A DNA stretch of 5,831 bases. It comes from a bacterium. GTDB taxonomy: Bacteria; Bdellovibrionota_C; UBA2361; SZUA-149. A program made the translations under genes and the position numbers. The stretch covers positions 1 to 5,831 of the forward strand of contig QIGM01000075.1 of NCBI GenBank assembly GCA_003230795.1. Reading direction: 5' to 3'. Under the pieces are notes generated by a model. It ran no database searches. It saw only the letters and a list, made by a program, of their open reading frames with translations, and was not told the DNA's origin. Of the stretch, positions 1-5,649 are shown piece after piece (position 1 is the stretch's first letter; every line of letters starts with the position of its first letter).

Positions 1-987
1 TGGGTGAAGTTAGCGGATTCGATGACACCTTCCGAGTATATTGATTTGGTGTTTGAGAATTCGCCGGTCAATCGAGTCATTGCGACGAATTCGATTTTCT
101 CCAGAGTGGAGTACGACAAAATCTATTCCCAACCAGCCCAAATGGAGCTTTGGGATCGTGAACGCTTTGGCTTTGCCCTGCGGCTCGACGAGCTTATTCA
201 TCAGAGAAAAAAGAACGGTACGCTCAAGCCTGAGTGTGCTCAGCTCGCCGCTAAGATGGGATTTGCTGAGGCTGCGGGCGATATTTGTAAGAGGAGTACG
301 CAACGGGCGTGTCTAAAGCTAGTGAAGCATTGGGTCGCGATCTTCGGCGCAGAATACGCTGCCGTTTCCTTGCATGGCAATACGCGATTCGACAAGAAGA
401 ACGATTTTGCTCGGCTTGTTCTTGAGCGGGCAATAATTCCCGCTTGCGTTGAGGCTGGTATTCCTGTCGTTTTGATGCCATTCGTTCGTCGCCAAATCAA
501 ACCATTGCATCTCAATGCAGGGGATGTGGTCATGGACGGTGATATCGATGGCTTGATTGACTTCATGAGCAATCACAAAGAAGCGTTTTTCATGGTGACT
601 CCGCTAAACGGAAATCATCATCAAGCACTGGTAATGGCAAGTCGTGCCTTGGGTAACGTGTGCTTGTGGGGTCATTGGTGGATCAATCTCGTTCCAACGA
701 CGATTGAAATGCAGATGCGAGAACGATTCGAGAATCTCGGATTCGCTCACTTCGGTGTTAATTCGGACTCGCGAATTCTGGATCAAATACTCTACAAGTT
801 CGATCACTACTTCCTGATCTTGAAACGAGTATTCGTTGACTACGCAATGAACTCTCAGTCGCTTTCTGCTCGTCGTCCGACCAAGAAAAACTTCATTACA
901 TGGATTGGACGGCTTCAGGATCATGAGCGCATTTTCGACTTAGCGAAAGGGCAAACCAAACGCCTTGAGTTGGATGTATGCGCTTAG
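1..987 (+). CDS. uxaC: Glucuronate/uronate isomerase family protein, C-terminal part (5' end outside window)
   Basis: The frame is open to the left edge and encodes about 328 residues before TAG at 985-987. A GTG at position 4 is the first possible start, but homology suggests roughly the first quarter of the protein is missing, so I treat the gene as partial. Residues below are numbered from that GTG. The sequence reads like the PF02614 isomerases of the amidohydrolase superfamily: VIATNSIF (about 25-32) matches the family's MTNDPF-like segment, then FALRLD, then PFVRRQIKPLHLNAGD (about 159-174), then WGHWW, and finally SDSRILDQILYK. In that last segment Asp255 and Arg257 correspond to the metal-binding Asp and nearby Arg of characterised uronate isomerases. 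The HxH/HxF metal motif expected near the N terminus would lie upstream of the window. The family interconverts glucuronate and fructuronate (or galacturonate and tagaturonate) in the cytoplasm. It differs clearly from E. coli UxaC and resembles the divergent subgroup annotated as glucuronate isomerase. A KDG kinase gene nearby supports the uronate role. Recognition was from memory of the family, not from a search. Confidence 0.75.
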   Translation, partial: WVKLADSMTPSEYIDLVFENSPVNRVIATNSIFSRVEYDKIYSQPAQMELWDRERFGFALRLDELIHQRKKNGTLKPECAQLAAKMGFAEAAGDICKRSTQRACLKLVKHWVAIFGAEYAAVSLHGNTRFDKKNDFARLVLERAIIPACVEAGIPVVLMPFVRRQIKPLHLNAGDVVMDGDIDGLIDFMSNHKEAFFMVTPLNGNHHQALVMASRALGNVCLWGHWWINLVPTTIEMQMRERFENLGFAHFGVNSDSRILDQILYKFDHYFLILKRVFVDYAMNSQSLSARRPTKKNFITWIGRLQDHERIFDLAKGQTKRLELDVCA

Positions 988-1005
988 TCGCTCGGTTTTT
1001 GTTTG

Positions 1006-1043
1006 GCGCTACGGTTTGCACAGGGCAAATCGTAGCGCTTTTT
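1006..1043 (+). terminator. Intrinsic terminator after the isomerase gene
   Basis: Two 13-nt arms (1006-1018, gcgctacggtttg, and 1026-1038, caaatcgtagcgc) pair fully with a single G·U wobble around a 7-nt loop. Five T follow at 1039-1043, then a T/C-rich stretch. It lies 18 nt beyond the isomerase stop codon, so it should end that transcript. The A/T-rich tract is on the plus-strand side only, so it is not obviously bidirectional. Confidence 0.9.
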
Positions 1044-1132
1044 CTCTCTCAGGCTTCTCTTTCAAGATCGGCGAATAAACGGTCGTGATGCTATTTTACG
1101 TAGCCAGTAATCAGAATAGCGGGGCAAGCGCT

Positions 1133-1164
1133 ACCTTAAGGGCCTGTTACCTTAAGGGCCTGTT
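1133..1164. repeat. Perfect 16-bp tandem duplication
   Basis: The unit accttaagggcctgtt occurs at 1133-1148 and again, identical, at 1149-1164 with no spacer. The second copy is the arm proximal to the loop of the gnd 3' hairpin. An exact adjacent copy suggests a recent slippage duplication. Confidence 0.9.
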
Positions 1165-1183
1165 GAAAAACAGGCCCCTTAAG
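1133..1183 (-). terminator. Hairpin at the 3' end of gnd with a tandemly duplicated arm
   Basis: Plus-strand arm 1151-1164 (cttaagggcctgtt) pairs with 1169-1183 (aacaggccccttaag). This gives a 14-bp stem with one bulged base and a 4-base loop (gaaa on plus, tttc on minus). The gnd stop codon (1179-1181) lies inside the stem. The 16 bases at 1133-1148 (accttaagggcctgtt) are repeated exactly at 1149-1164, so the gnd-side arm has two alternative partners. No T-run follows the stem in the minus-strand direction, so it is not a canonical U-tract terminator. It may protect the 3' end of the mRNA or terminate weakly between the converging genes. The structure is plain in the sequence; the function is inferred. 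Confidence 0.6.
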
Positions 1184-2636
1184 CGTTGTAGGTCGTCGAA
1201 GAGGTTTCCCCCCCACGGCCTGTCCAGTTGGTGTGAAAGAACTCTCCGCGTGGCTTATCGAGTCGCTCATAGGTATGGGCACCGAAATAGTCACGTTGAG
1301 CTTGGAGCAGATTCGCCGGCAAGCGCTCACAGCGGTAGCCGTCAAAGTAGCCCAGAGCAGCACTCATTGCGGGTGTAGGAATTCCTTGCAGCACTCCTAC
1401 TGAGATGACTTCCCTCCACTCTGTCTGTGAGCTGTTGAGGGTTTCGGAGAAAAATGGGTCGAGCATCAGGCTTGCTAGGTCGGGGTTCCGCTCGTAAGCT
1501 TCTTTAATTTTAGAGAGGAAACTCGAGCGAATGATACATCCTTCGCGCCACATCATGGACACGGCCCCGTAGTTGATTGTCCAGCCAAATTCCTGTGCCG
1601 CGGCGCGCATGAGCGTAAATCCCTGAGCGTACGATACAAGCTTTGAGGCATAGAGCGCATCCCGAACAGAATCGATGAAGGTCTGGCGATCAATATCGTT
1701 CTTAACTGCTGGCCCGTGAAGAATCTTACTTGCTTCAACACGTTCTTCTTTGAGAGCGGAAAGGAACCTTGCAAAGACCGCTTCCCCGATAAGGGTCAAG
1801 GGACGACCTAGATCGAGTGCGACTGACGCAGTCCACTTCCCGGTTCCTTTTTGGCCTGCAGTATCAAGGATATAATCTACAACATGCTCTCCGGTATCAT
1901 CGTCCTTCTTAGCAAGAATTTCACTGGTAATCTCAATGAGAAAGCTGTTGAGCTTGCCGTTATTCCACTCAGCAAACACCTCACTCAGCTCTTGATTGGA
2001 AAGTCCAAGCACATTGCTCATCAAGTGATAGGCTTCGCAAATAAGCTGCATATCGCCGTACTCAATACCGTTGTGAACCATCTTCACAAAATGACCTGAA
2101 CCGGCAGGCCCAATCCAATCGCAGCATGGAGTGCCATCCTCAACTTTTGCGGCAATCTTCTGAAGAATCGGTTTGACATCTGGCCAGGCCTCCGCAGAAC
2201 CTCCGGGCATTATCGAAGGCCCGTGGAGCGCACCTTCCTCTCCGCCAGAAACTCCTGTGCCGACAAAGCGAATCCCTTTGCTCTCCAGCATTTCAGTTCG
2301 ACGGTTTGTGTCAGGAAAGTGTGAATTCCCTCCGTCTATTATGATGTCTCCTTCTTCCAAATGAGGAATAAGTTGTTCGATTACCGAGTCCACAGGGGCA
2401 CCTGCACGAACCATCATCATCACCTTACGGGGGCGGCTGAGGTTCGTGCATAGCTCTTCTATACTTTTGCACCCGGTGATTGCCTTTCCTTTCGCTCGAC
2501 CGTTTACGAAGCGCTCGACTTCCTCGGTTGAACGATTATAGACAGCAACGCTAAAGCCTTTACTCTCCATGTTGAGAACAAGGTTTTCGCCCATGACCGC
2601 GAGACCAATAAGTCCGATATCTGATAGTTCACTCAT
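1179..2636 (-). CDS. gnd: 6-phosphogluconate dehydrogenase, decarboxylating
   Basis: This gene encodes the cytoplasmic pentose-phosphate enzyme that oxidises and decarboxylates 6-phosphogluconate to ribulose 5-phosphate with reduction of NADP+. The 485-residue protein is full length for the family. The N-terminal Rossmann domain shows GLAVMG (11-16) and NRS (34-36), the latter in the position of the NADP-phosphate-binding NR[ST]. IIIDGGNS (98-105), then GVSGGEEGALHGPSIMPGG (128-146), line the substrate site. GSGHFVKMVHNGIEYGDMQL contains Lys185 and Glu192, which match the catalytic Lys/Glu pair of characterised enzymes. GQKGTGKWT and MWREGCIIRS are all-helical-domain signatures. The C-terminal tail has QAQRDYFGAHTYER and FHTNWTGRGG, which reach into the partner subunit's active site in known dimers. 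The start is fixed by AGGAGA at 2642-2647, about 6 nt before ATG. It lies 87 nt downstream of kdgK on the same strand and probably shares its transcript. Its stop codon is buried in a hairpin. No key residue is missing. Confidence 0.97.
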   Translation of the reverse strand: MSELSDIGLIGLAVMGENLVLNMESKGFSVAVYNRSTEEVERFVNGRAKGKAITGCKSIEELCTNLSRPRKVMMMVRAGAPVDSVIEQLIPHLEEGDIIIDGGNSHFPDTNRRTEMLESKGIRFVGTGVSGGEEGALHGPSIMPGGSAEAWPDVKPILQKIAAKVEDGTPCCDWIGPAGSGHFVKMVHNGIEYGDMQLICEAYHLMSNVLGLSNQELSEVFAEWNNGKLNSFLIEITSEILAKKDDDTGEHVVDYILDTAGQKGTGKWTASVALDLGRPLTLIGEAVFARFLSALKEERVEASKILHGPAVKNDIDRQTFIDSVRDALYASKLVSYAQGFTLMRAAAQEFGWTINYGAVSMMWREGCIIRSSFLSKIKEAYERNPDLASLMLDPFFSETLNSSQTEWREVISVGVLQGIPTPAMSAALGYFDGYRCERLPANLLQAQRDYFGAHTYERLDKPRGEFFHTNWTGRGGETSSTTYNA

Positions 2637-2661
2637 GCTTGTCTCCTGCTTTGAAAAAAAG

Positions 2662-2706
2662 AATATCTGCCAGTTAAATATCTGCCAGTTAAATATCTAC
2701 CAGTTA
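2662..2706. repeat. Three tandem copies of a 15-bp unit in the kdgK-gnd gap
   Basis: The unit aatatctgccagtta is at 2662-2676 and 2677-2691 (identical) and at 2692-2706 (one change, g to a at 2699). The array ends about 14 bp before the gnd ribosome binding site in the direction of transcription. It therefore lies in the kdgK-gnd mRNA or, if gnd has its own promoter, in or near that promoter. The near identity points to replication slippage, but a periodic protein-binding site cannot be excluded. Confidence 0.93.
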
Positions 2707-2709
2707 AAA

Positions 2710-2722
2710 GCGTTAAAAACGC
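2710..2722 (-). other. Short hairpin just after the kdgK stop codon
   Basis: Arms gcgtt (2710-2714) and aacgc (2718-2722) flank a 3-base A/T loop, and four T follow on the minus strand (2709-2706). It starts 1 nt past the kdgK stop. The 5-bp stem is too weak for confident termination. It might attenuate read-through into gnd or mean nothing. Confidence 0.3.
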
Positions 2723-2723
2723 C

Positions 2724-3806
2724 TTAGCGTTGAACCCGAGCGTTTCCTTCATGGATTGCCCAGATTTCAGCTTCATCAGCCGGCTGTGCATAGTCGGTGT
2801 TGCTCGTCACAGCAAGCGCGCCGGTTGCCCAACCGAACTGTAACCACTTCTCAGGCTCCCAGTTCTTCAACACCCCGTAGAGCATGCCACCGACAAAACC
2901 GTCGCCGCCACCGATACGGTCGCGAACCAAGATGCTGCGCGGCTCTTCGACATGCCAACCATCCGCATACATGATACCGCCCCATTTGTGCTCTCCGGCA
3001 TTGATAACTTCGCGCAGAGTCGTTGCGAAAACTTTCGTATTCGGAAATTGTTCGCGAGCGGTGCTAATCATTCCCTTAAAGCCATCGATCTTCGCTCCTA
3101 GTCCCATTCCTCCGGCCTCTGGACCTTCGAGCCCAAGACAGAGTTGAAAGTCTTCTTCATTTCCAACGAGAATATCAGCAAGCGACGCAAGTTGAGTGAA
3201 CAAGGTGTGGAGCTCTTTCTCGCGGCCCTTCCAAAAAGTCGCACGATGGTTGAGGTCAAAAGAAACAAGAGTACCGTATTCTTTTGCGGCCTTCGCAATC
3301 TCTAAGCAAAGTTGGCCGGTTGCCGGTGAAACTGCTGCAATCAACCCTGAGATATGGGCTATTGCTGCGCCTTCTTCACCAAGAATTCTTGGCAAATCAA
3401 AATCCTCTACTTTAAGGTAGTCCTTAGCCAACTCACCTGCACGGTCGTTATAAACCCTAGGCGCTCGGGCACCGCAGCCAGCATCCGCAAAATTTATTTG
3501 ATGGCGTCCGCCCCAGGGATCATCAATAGTGACGCGCTTTGCTTCGATGTGCACTCCTCGCGCACGAAGATCGGTTTCAATATGTCGGCCAATAGGAGAG
3601 TTCTCGCGCAGAACTGTTAAGACCACGCCCGGCTTACCAAGAAACGATGCAGGACTTACGACATTTGTCTCTGCGCTGGTTGCGTGAAGACGGAAGGTTT
3701 TTGCAACTCCAACTGGTTCATCATTAGTTGGAGTCATCCGTATACCCATGCTGGTGGGAACTAAAATCGAATACTTTGCATCGTTTCGAATGTTCAACAG
3801 AGTCAT
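2724..3806 (-). CDS. kdgK: 2-keto-3-deoxygluconate (KDG) kinase, PfkB/ribokinase family
   Basis: This gene encodes the cytoplasmic kinase that phosphorylates 2-keto-3-deoxygluconate with ATP to KDPG, feeding the lower Entner-Doudoroff route at the end of uronate breakdown. The 360 residues are typical of the longer KDG kinase subtype. DRIGGGDGFVGGMLYG (296-311) is the PfkB signature with Asp302 as the likely catalytic base and GGG forming the anion hole. SFDLNHRATFWKG (182-194) resembles the DLNYR motif of KDG kinases. GNEEDFQ (215-221), the FATTLREV segment and the terminal NARVQR also fit this subtype. The usual N-terminal Gly-Gly-x3-Asn motif is replaced by SAETN (44-48); I believe a subset of this group shares that. 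The start is fixed by AGGAGG at 3812-3817, 5 nt before ATG, one of the strongest ribosome binding sites in the window. The gene is transcribed away from argR and towards gnd. Other sugar-acid substrates within PfkB are possible, but the nearby uronate isomerase favours KDG. Confidence 0.85.
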   Translation of the reverse strand: MTLLNIRNDAKYSILVPTSMGIRMTPTNDEPVGVAKTFRLHATSAETNVVSPASFLGKPGVVLTVLRENSPIGRHIETDLRARGVHIEAKRVTIDDPWGGRHQINFADAGCGARAPRVYNDRAGELAKDYLKVEDFDLPRILGEEGAAIAHISGLIAAVSPATGQLCLEIAKAAKEYGTLVSFDLNHRATFWKGREKELHTLFTQLASLADILVGNEEDFQLCLGLEGPEAGGMGLGAKIDGFKGMISTAREQFPNTKVFATTLREVINAGEHKWGGIMYADGWHVEEPRSILVRDRIGGGDGFVGGMLYGVLKNWEPEKWLQFGWATGALAVTSNTDYAQPADEAEIWAIHEGNARVQR

Positions 3807-3811
3807 GAAGT

Positions 3812-3817
3812 CCTCCT
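3812..3817 (-). promoter_or_regulatory. Strong ribosome binding site of kdgK
   Basis: Minus-strand AGGAGG followed by 5 nt and ATG (3806-3804). It decides the kdgK start over internal Met20 and Met24. Confidence 0.85.
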
Positions 3818-3862
3818 CTTAATTAGCCAATACGCACCGAAAGACAGCAGAATTTGCCTGTA

Positions 3863-3876
3863 CCAAAAATCTTTGG
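3863..3876. promoter_or_regulatory. Inverted repeat, possible kdgK operator or leader hairpin
   Basis: Arms ccaaa (3863-3867) and tttgg (3872-3876) are separated by 4 bp, 57 bp upstream of the kdgK start. The size and position would suit a repressor site of a sugar-acid regulator, but the arms are short and no family consensus is recognised. Confidence 0.25.
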
Positions 3877-4043
3877 AAAGTAGATTCCGAAACAACCCAC
3901 AAAACTTAAGTGCTTTCATAGGAAATTGAAAAAACGTTGTGTTATGAAGAGCATAAAAATCAGTTTTAGTCCAAATCAGGCCTAAAGAAGTGATAGTCAG
4001 AGTTACTTAAATCGCTGAGAGCGTAAATACACCCCTAAAATGC

Positions 4044-4072
4044 TTGACTTTTTCACTGCTATGCATAATTAT
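4044..4072 (+). promoter_or_regulatory. Putative sigma70-type promoter of the argR-argC-argD operon
   Basis: TTGACT (4044-4049; 5 of 6 to TTGACA) is followed by a 17-bp spacer and AATTAT (4067-4072; 4 of 6 to TATAAT). CATAAT at 4064-4069 fits the -10 better, but its spacer would be only 14 bp. Transcription would begin near 4079, leaving a leader of about 20 nt before argR. The -10 lies wholly within the 16-bp palindrome, which is what an ArgR-repressed promoter would look like. Confidence 0.6.
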
Positions 4073-4076
4073 GCAT
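4061..4076. promoter_or_regulatory. Perfect palindromic ARG-box-like operator
   Basis: atgcataattatgcat is a perfect 16-bp palindrome. Its core tgcataattatgca matches 12 of 14 positions of the ArgR consensus TGAATwwwwATTCA. It covers the -10 region of the argR promoter, so ArgR-arginine bound here should block RNA polymerase. Site recognition rests on the conserved ArgR consensus and on the gene directly downstream being argR. Confidence 0.8.
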
Positions 4077-4091
4077 CAGGTTTAAAATGAG

Positions 4092-4105
4092 TGAATATTT
4101 ATGCG
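4092..4105. promoter_or_regulatory. Second, imperfect ARG box overlapping the argR start codon
   Basis: tgaatatttatgcg matches 12 of 14 positions of TGAATwwwwATTCA, with a perfect left half. It spans the argR ATG (4101-4103). Its centre is 30 bp from that of the upstream palindrome, about three helical turns, so both sites would face the same side of the DNA. Classical E. coli paired boxes are about 21 bp apart, so this spacing is unlike that model. Confidence 0.5.
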
Positions 4106-4544
4106 CGCAGCCGAAGACAAAGAAATACGACAGTCCGCTCTGAGAGATCTTCTCGACTCCAGGCATCTCTCTAATCAGAGTGAAGTCGTGGAGGTAATGA
4201 ACGAGATGGGATACGCGGTTACCCAACCAAGTATCAGCAGAGACTTTCGCGAACTTGGTGTAGTGAAGATCGAAGGGCGGTACGCTCTCGGTGTTTCTAC
4301 TTCTACCCATGTAGACACTCTGCCTCGTTCGCTTGTGAAGAGCGTGGAGAGTGTCGGTGAGAACATGCTTGTGGTTAAAACGGACCCTGGTGCGGCTGGT
4401 ATGATTGCCGCAGCTCTTGATGCGGTAGTGCCTGAAGGGCTGGCCGGGAGCATTGCAGGAGACGACACGATTTTCCTCGCAATTTACTCGGCTGATTTCC
4501 AGGAGTCTTTGACGCATCTAGTATGGTCGAAGGCGAGGGGCTAG
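4101..4544 (+). CDS. argR: Arginine repressor ArgR
   Basis: This gene encodes the arginine-sensing transcriptional regulator, which with bound arginine forms a hexamer on ARG boxes and represses arginine biosynthesis. The 147 residues are near the usual 150-170. The N-terminal winged helix (about 6-63) has LSNQSEVVEVMNEMGY, then TQPSISRDFRELGVVK (41-56), the family's recognition helix with SRD-x-RE, and ends in GRYAL. The C-terminal domain has VKTDPGAAGMIAAALD (92-107) and GSIAGDDTIF (116-125), where Asp121 and Asp122 match the arginine-contacting Asp pair of E. coli ArgR. The ATG has no recognisable Shine-Dalgarno; the bases before it (tttaaaatgagtgaatattt) are A/T-rich and double as an operator half-site. 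Initiation may therefore be weak, which suits a repressor needed in small amounts. Leading its own biosynthetic operon with ARG boxes at the promoter implies autoregulation. argC follows after 28 nt on the same strand. Confidence 0.95.
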   Translation: MRAAEDKEIRQSALRDLLDSRHLSNQSEVVEVMNEMGYAVTQPSISRDFRELGVVKIEGRYALGVSTSTHVDTLPRSLVKSVESVGENMLVVKTDPGAAGMIAAALDAVVPEGLAGSIAGDDTIFLAIYSADFQESLTHLVWSKARG

Positions 4545-4572
4545 AGCTAAATACCTTGAATAAGAGAGTAGT

Positions 4573-5628
4573 ATGAAGAGCAAAATTGGAATCAGTTTGT
4601 TAGGTGGTACCGGTTACGGAGCTGGAGAGCTGTTGCGTCTGCTGGTGCAACATCCCGGTATTGAAGTCGCTAGTGTCGTTTCTACTTCAGCTGCTGGAGA
4701 GAGCCTCGTCAGCAGACACTCTCATCTTCGTGGCTTCTACGATCAGTGCTTCGACTCTGAACTCGATTTGTCTAAGCTGAAAGGCTACGAGAAATCGTAT
4801 CTGATAACGGCACTTCCTCATGGCGCATCTGGCACGAGAATTTCTGAGATTATCGACGAGGCAGAAGCGAAGGAAATCTCTATTTTGGATCTCTCTGGTG
4901 ATGTTCGTCTTTCAGACCCAGAACAAAGAAAGAAGTTTTATCCTGAATCATCAGCAAGTGACTACGTGCAGCAAGCATTCTGCTACGGGATGACCGAGTT
5001 GCGACGAGAGGAAATCAAGAAAGCCAAGCACATCTCGAATCCCGGTTGTTTTGTGACCTCCGCCACACTTGCCGCTGCTCCGATCGTAACGCAGGGCTTG
5101 CACCAGGGACAGATAATTTTTGATGGGAAGAGCGGTAGTTCTGGCGGTGGAAAGACTCCAGACTCAACGTTTCATCACCCTGAGCGCCACGGAAACGTGA
5201 ATGCCTACAAGGTGCTCGAACATCGTCATGAACCTGAGATTCGACAAGCACTCGGAGATGCGAGCGGTACAGTGTTGCAAACAAGCTTTGCGCCGCATGT
5301 AATTCCTGTCGCTCGAGGAATGTATGTAACCTGCTACCTACAGCTCAAAGATGCGATGAGCGCAGACGATTTGAAGGCTCTCTACGAAGAATTTTACGCG
5401 GATTCCTTCTTTGTGCGAATTTCAGATAAGCCGGCTGAACTTCAAGATGTTGTAGGAAGTAACTTCTGCGACATCTTCGTAACGGCTCGTGATTCTCAAG
5501 TCGTGATTACCTCTGCATTAGATAACCTGGTTAAGGGAATGGCTGGGCAAGCAATACAGAATATCAACCTCAATGCTGGTCTGAGCGAGGAACTTGGTCT
5601 TCGAACTCCAGCATTGCGTCCAATTTAG
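4573..5628 (+). CDS. argC: N-acetyl-gamma-glutamyl-phosphate reductase
   Basis: This gene encodes the third enzyme of arginine biosynthesis, which reduces N-acetylglutamyl phosphate to N-acetylglutamate semialdehyde with NADPH in the cytoplasm. The 351 residues match the usual length of the long ArgC type. GGTGYGAGELLRLL (11-24) is the NADP-binding glycine motif. ALPHG and LDLSGDVRL are dehydrogenase-domain signatures. SNPGCF carries the catalytic Cys159, which forms the thioester intermediate in the semialdehyde dehydrogenase family. KSGSSGGGKTP corresponds to the substrate loop. HRHEPEI (217-223) holds the conserved catalytic histidine region, and FAPHVIPVARGMYVTCY (239-255) is also conserved. 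The ribosome binding site is modest: agagag at 4563-4568, 4 nt before ATG. It sits 28 nt after argR and 21 nt before argD, so the three are almost certainly one transcript under ArgR control. The product of ArgC is the substrate of ArgD. Nothing is missing or broken. Confidence 0.97.
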   Translation: MKSKIGISLLGGTGYGAGELLRLLVQHPGIEVASVVSTSAAGESLVSRHSHLRGFYDQCFDSELDLSKLKGYEKSYLITALPHGASGTRISEIIDEAEAKEISILDLSGDVRLSDPEQRKKFYPESSASDYVQQAFCYGMTELRREEIKKAKHISNPGCFVTSATLAAAPIVTQGLHQGQIIFDGKSGSSGGGKTPDSTFHHPERHGNVNAYKVLEHRHEPEIRQALGDASGTVLQTSFAPHVIPVARGMYVTCYLQLKDAMSADDLKALYEEFYADSFFVRISDKPAELQDVVGSNFCDIFVTARDSQVVITSALDNLVKGMAGQAIQNINLNAGLSEELGLRTPALRPI

Positions 5629-5649
5629 AGTAACCGAAAGGAAGAAAGA

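Larger units (their letters stand above)
3807..4100. other. Divergent intergenic region between kdgK and argR
   Basis: These 294 bp contain no convincing gene on either strand. The right end holds the argR promoter and operator. On the kdgK side I could not identify a confident -35/-10 pair. Candidate regulatory structure is limited to an inverted repeat ccaaa-aatc-tttgg (3863-3876), an 8-bp palindrome acttaagt (3904-3911) with a partial echo acttaaat at 4005-4012, and A/T-rich tracts around 3929-3959. kdgK would need its promoter here, probably with a long leader or a non-consensus promoter. Confidence 0.6.

Noticed and set aside
4..6. GTG as a genuine start of the isomerase gene, which would make it a complete 327-residue protein.
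   Set aside because: The frame stays open to the window edge, no ribosome binding site can be seen in 3 nt, and the family's N-terminal metal-binding motif is absent, so a truncated view of a longer gene is more likely.
1001..1183. The convergent gap with two hairpins and a duplication considered as an integron-like or attachment site.
   Set aside because: The first hairpin is fully explained as an intrinsic terminator and the second as a gnd 3' structure; no integrase, target duplication or tRNA fragment is present.
1085..1378. A 97-codon plus-strand frame after the isomerase terminator.
   Set aside because: Most of it is antisense to the C-terminal coding part of gnd and it runs through the hairpin and its duplicated arm; the composition does not resemble a real protein.
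2707..2723. A true intrinsic terminator between kdgK and gnd.
   Set aside because: The stem is only 5 bp with A/T pairs and a short T-run; it would not reliably stop transcription, so I kept it only as a low-confidence hairpin.
4087..4143. An 18-codon reading frame (MSEYLCAQPKTKKYDSPL) starting 14 nt before argR and overlapping its first codons in another frame, a possible leader peptide.
   Set aside because: It has no Shine-Dalgarno and contains no arginine codons that would suggest attenuation. The ATG lies between two operator-like sites and overlaps confident argR coding sequence, so chance is the simpler explanation.
4059..4517. A 152-codon frame on the minus strand opposite argR.
   Set aside because: It is the antisense shadow of a clear argR gene, has no family resemblance, and begins within the argR coding sequence.
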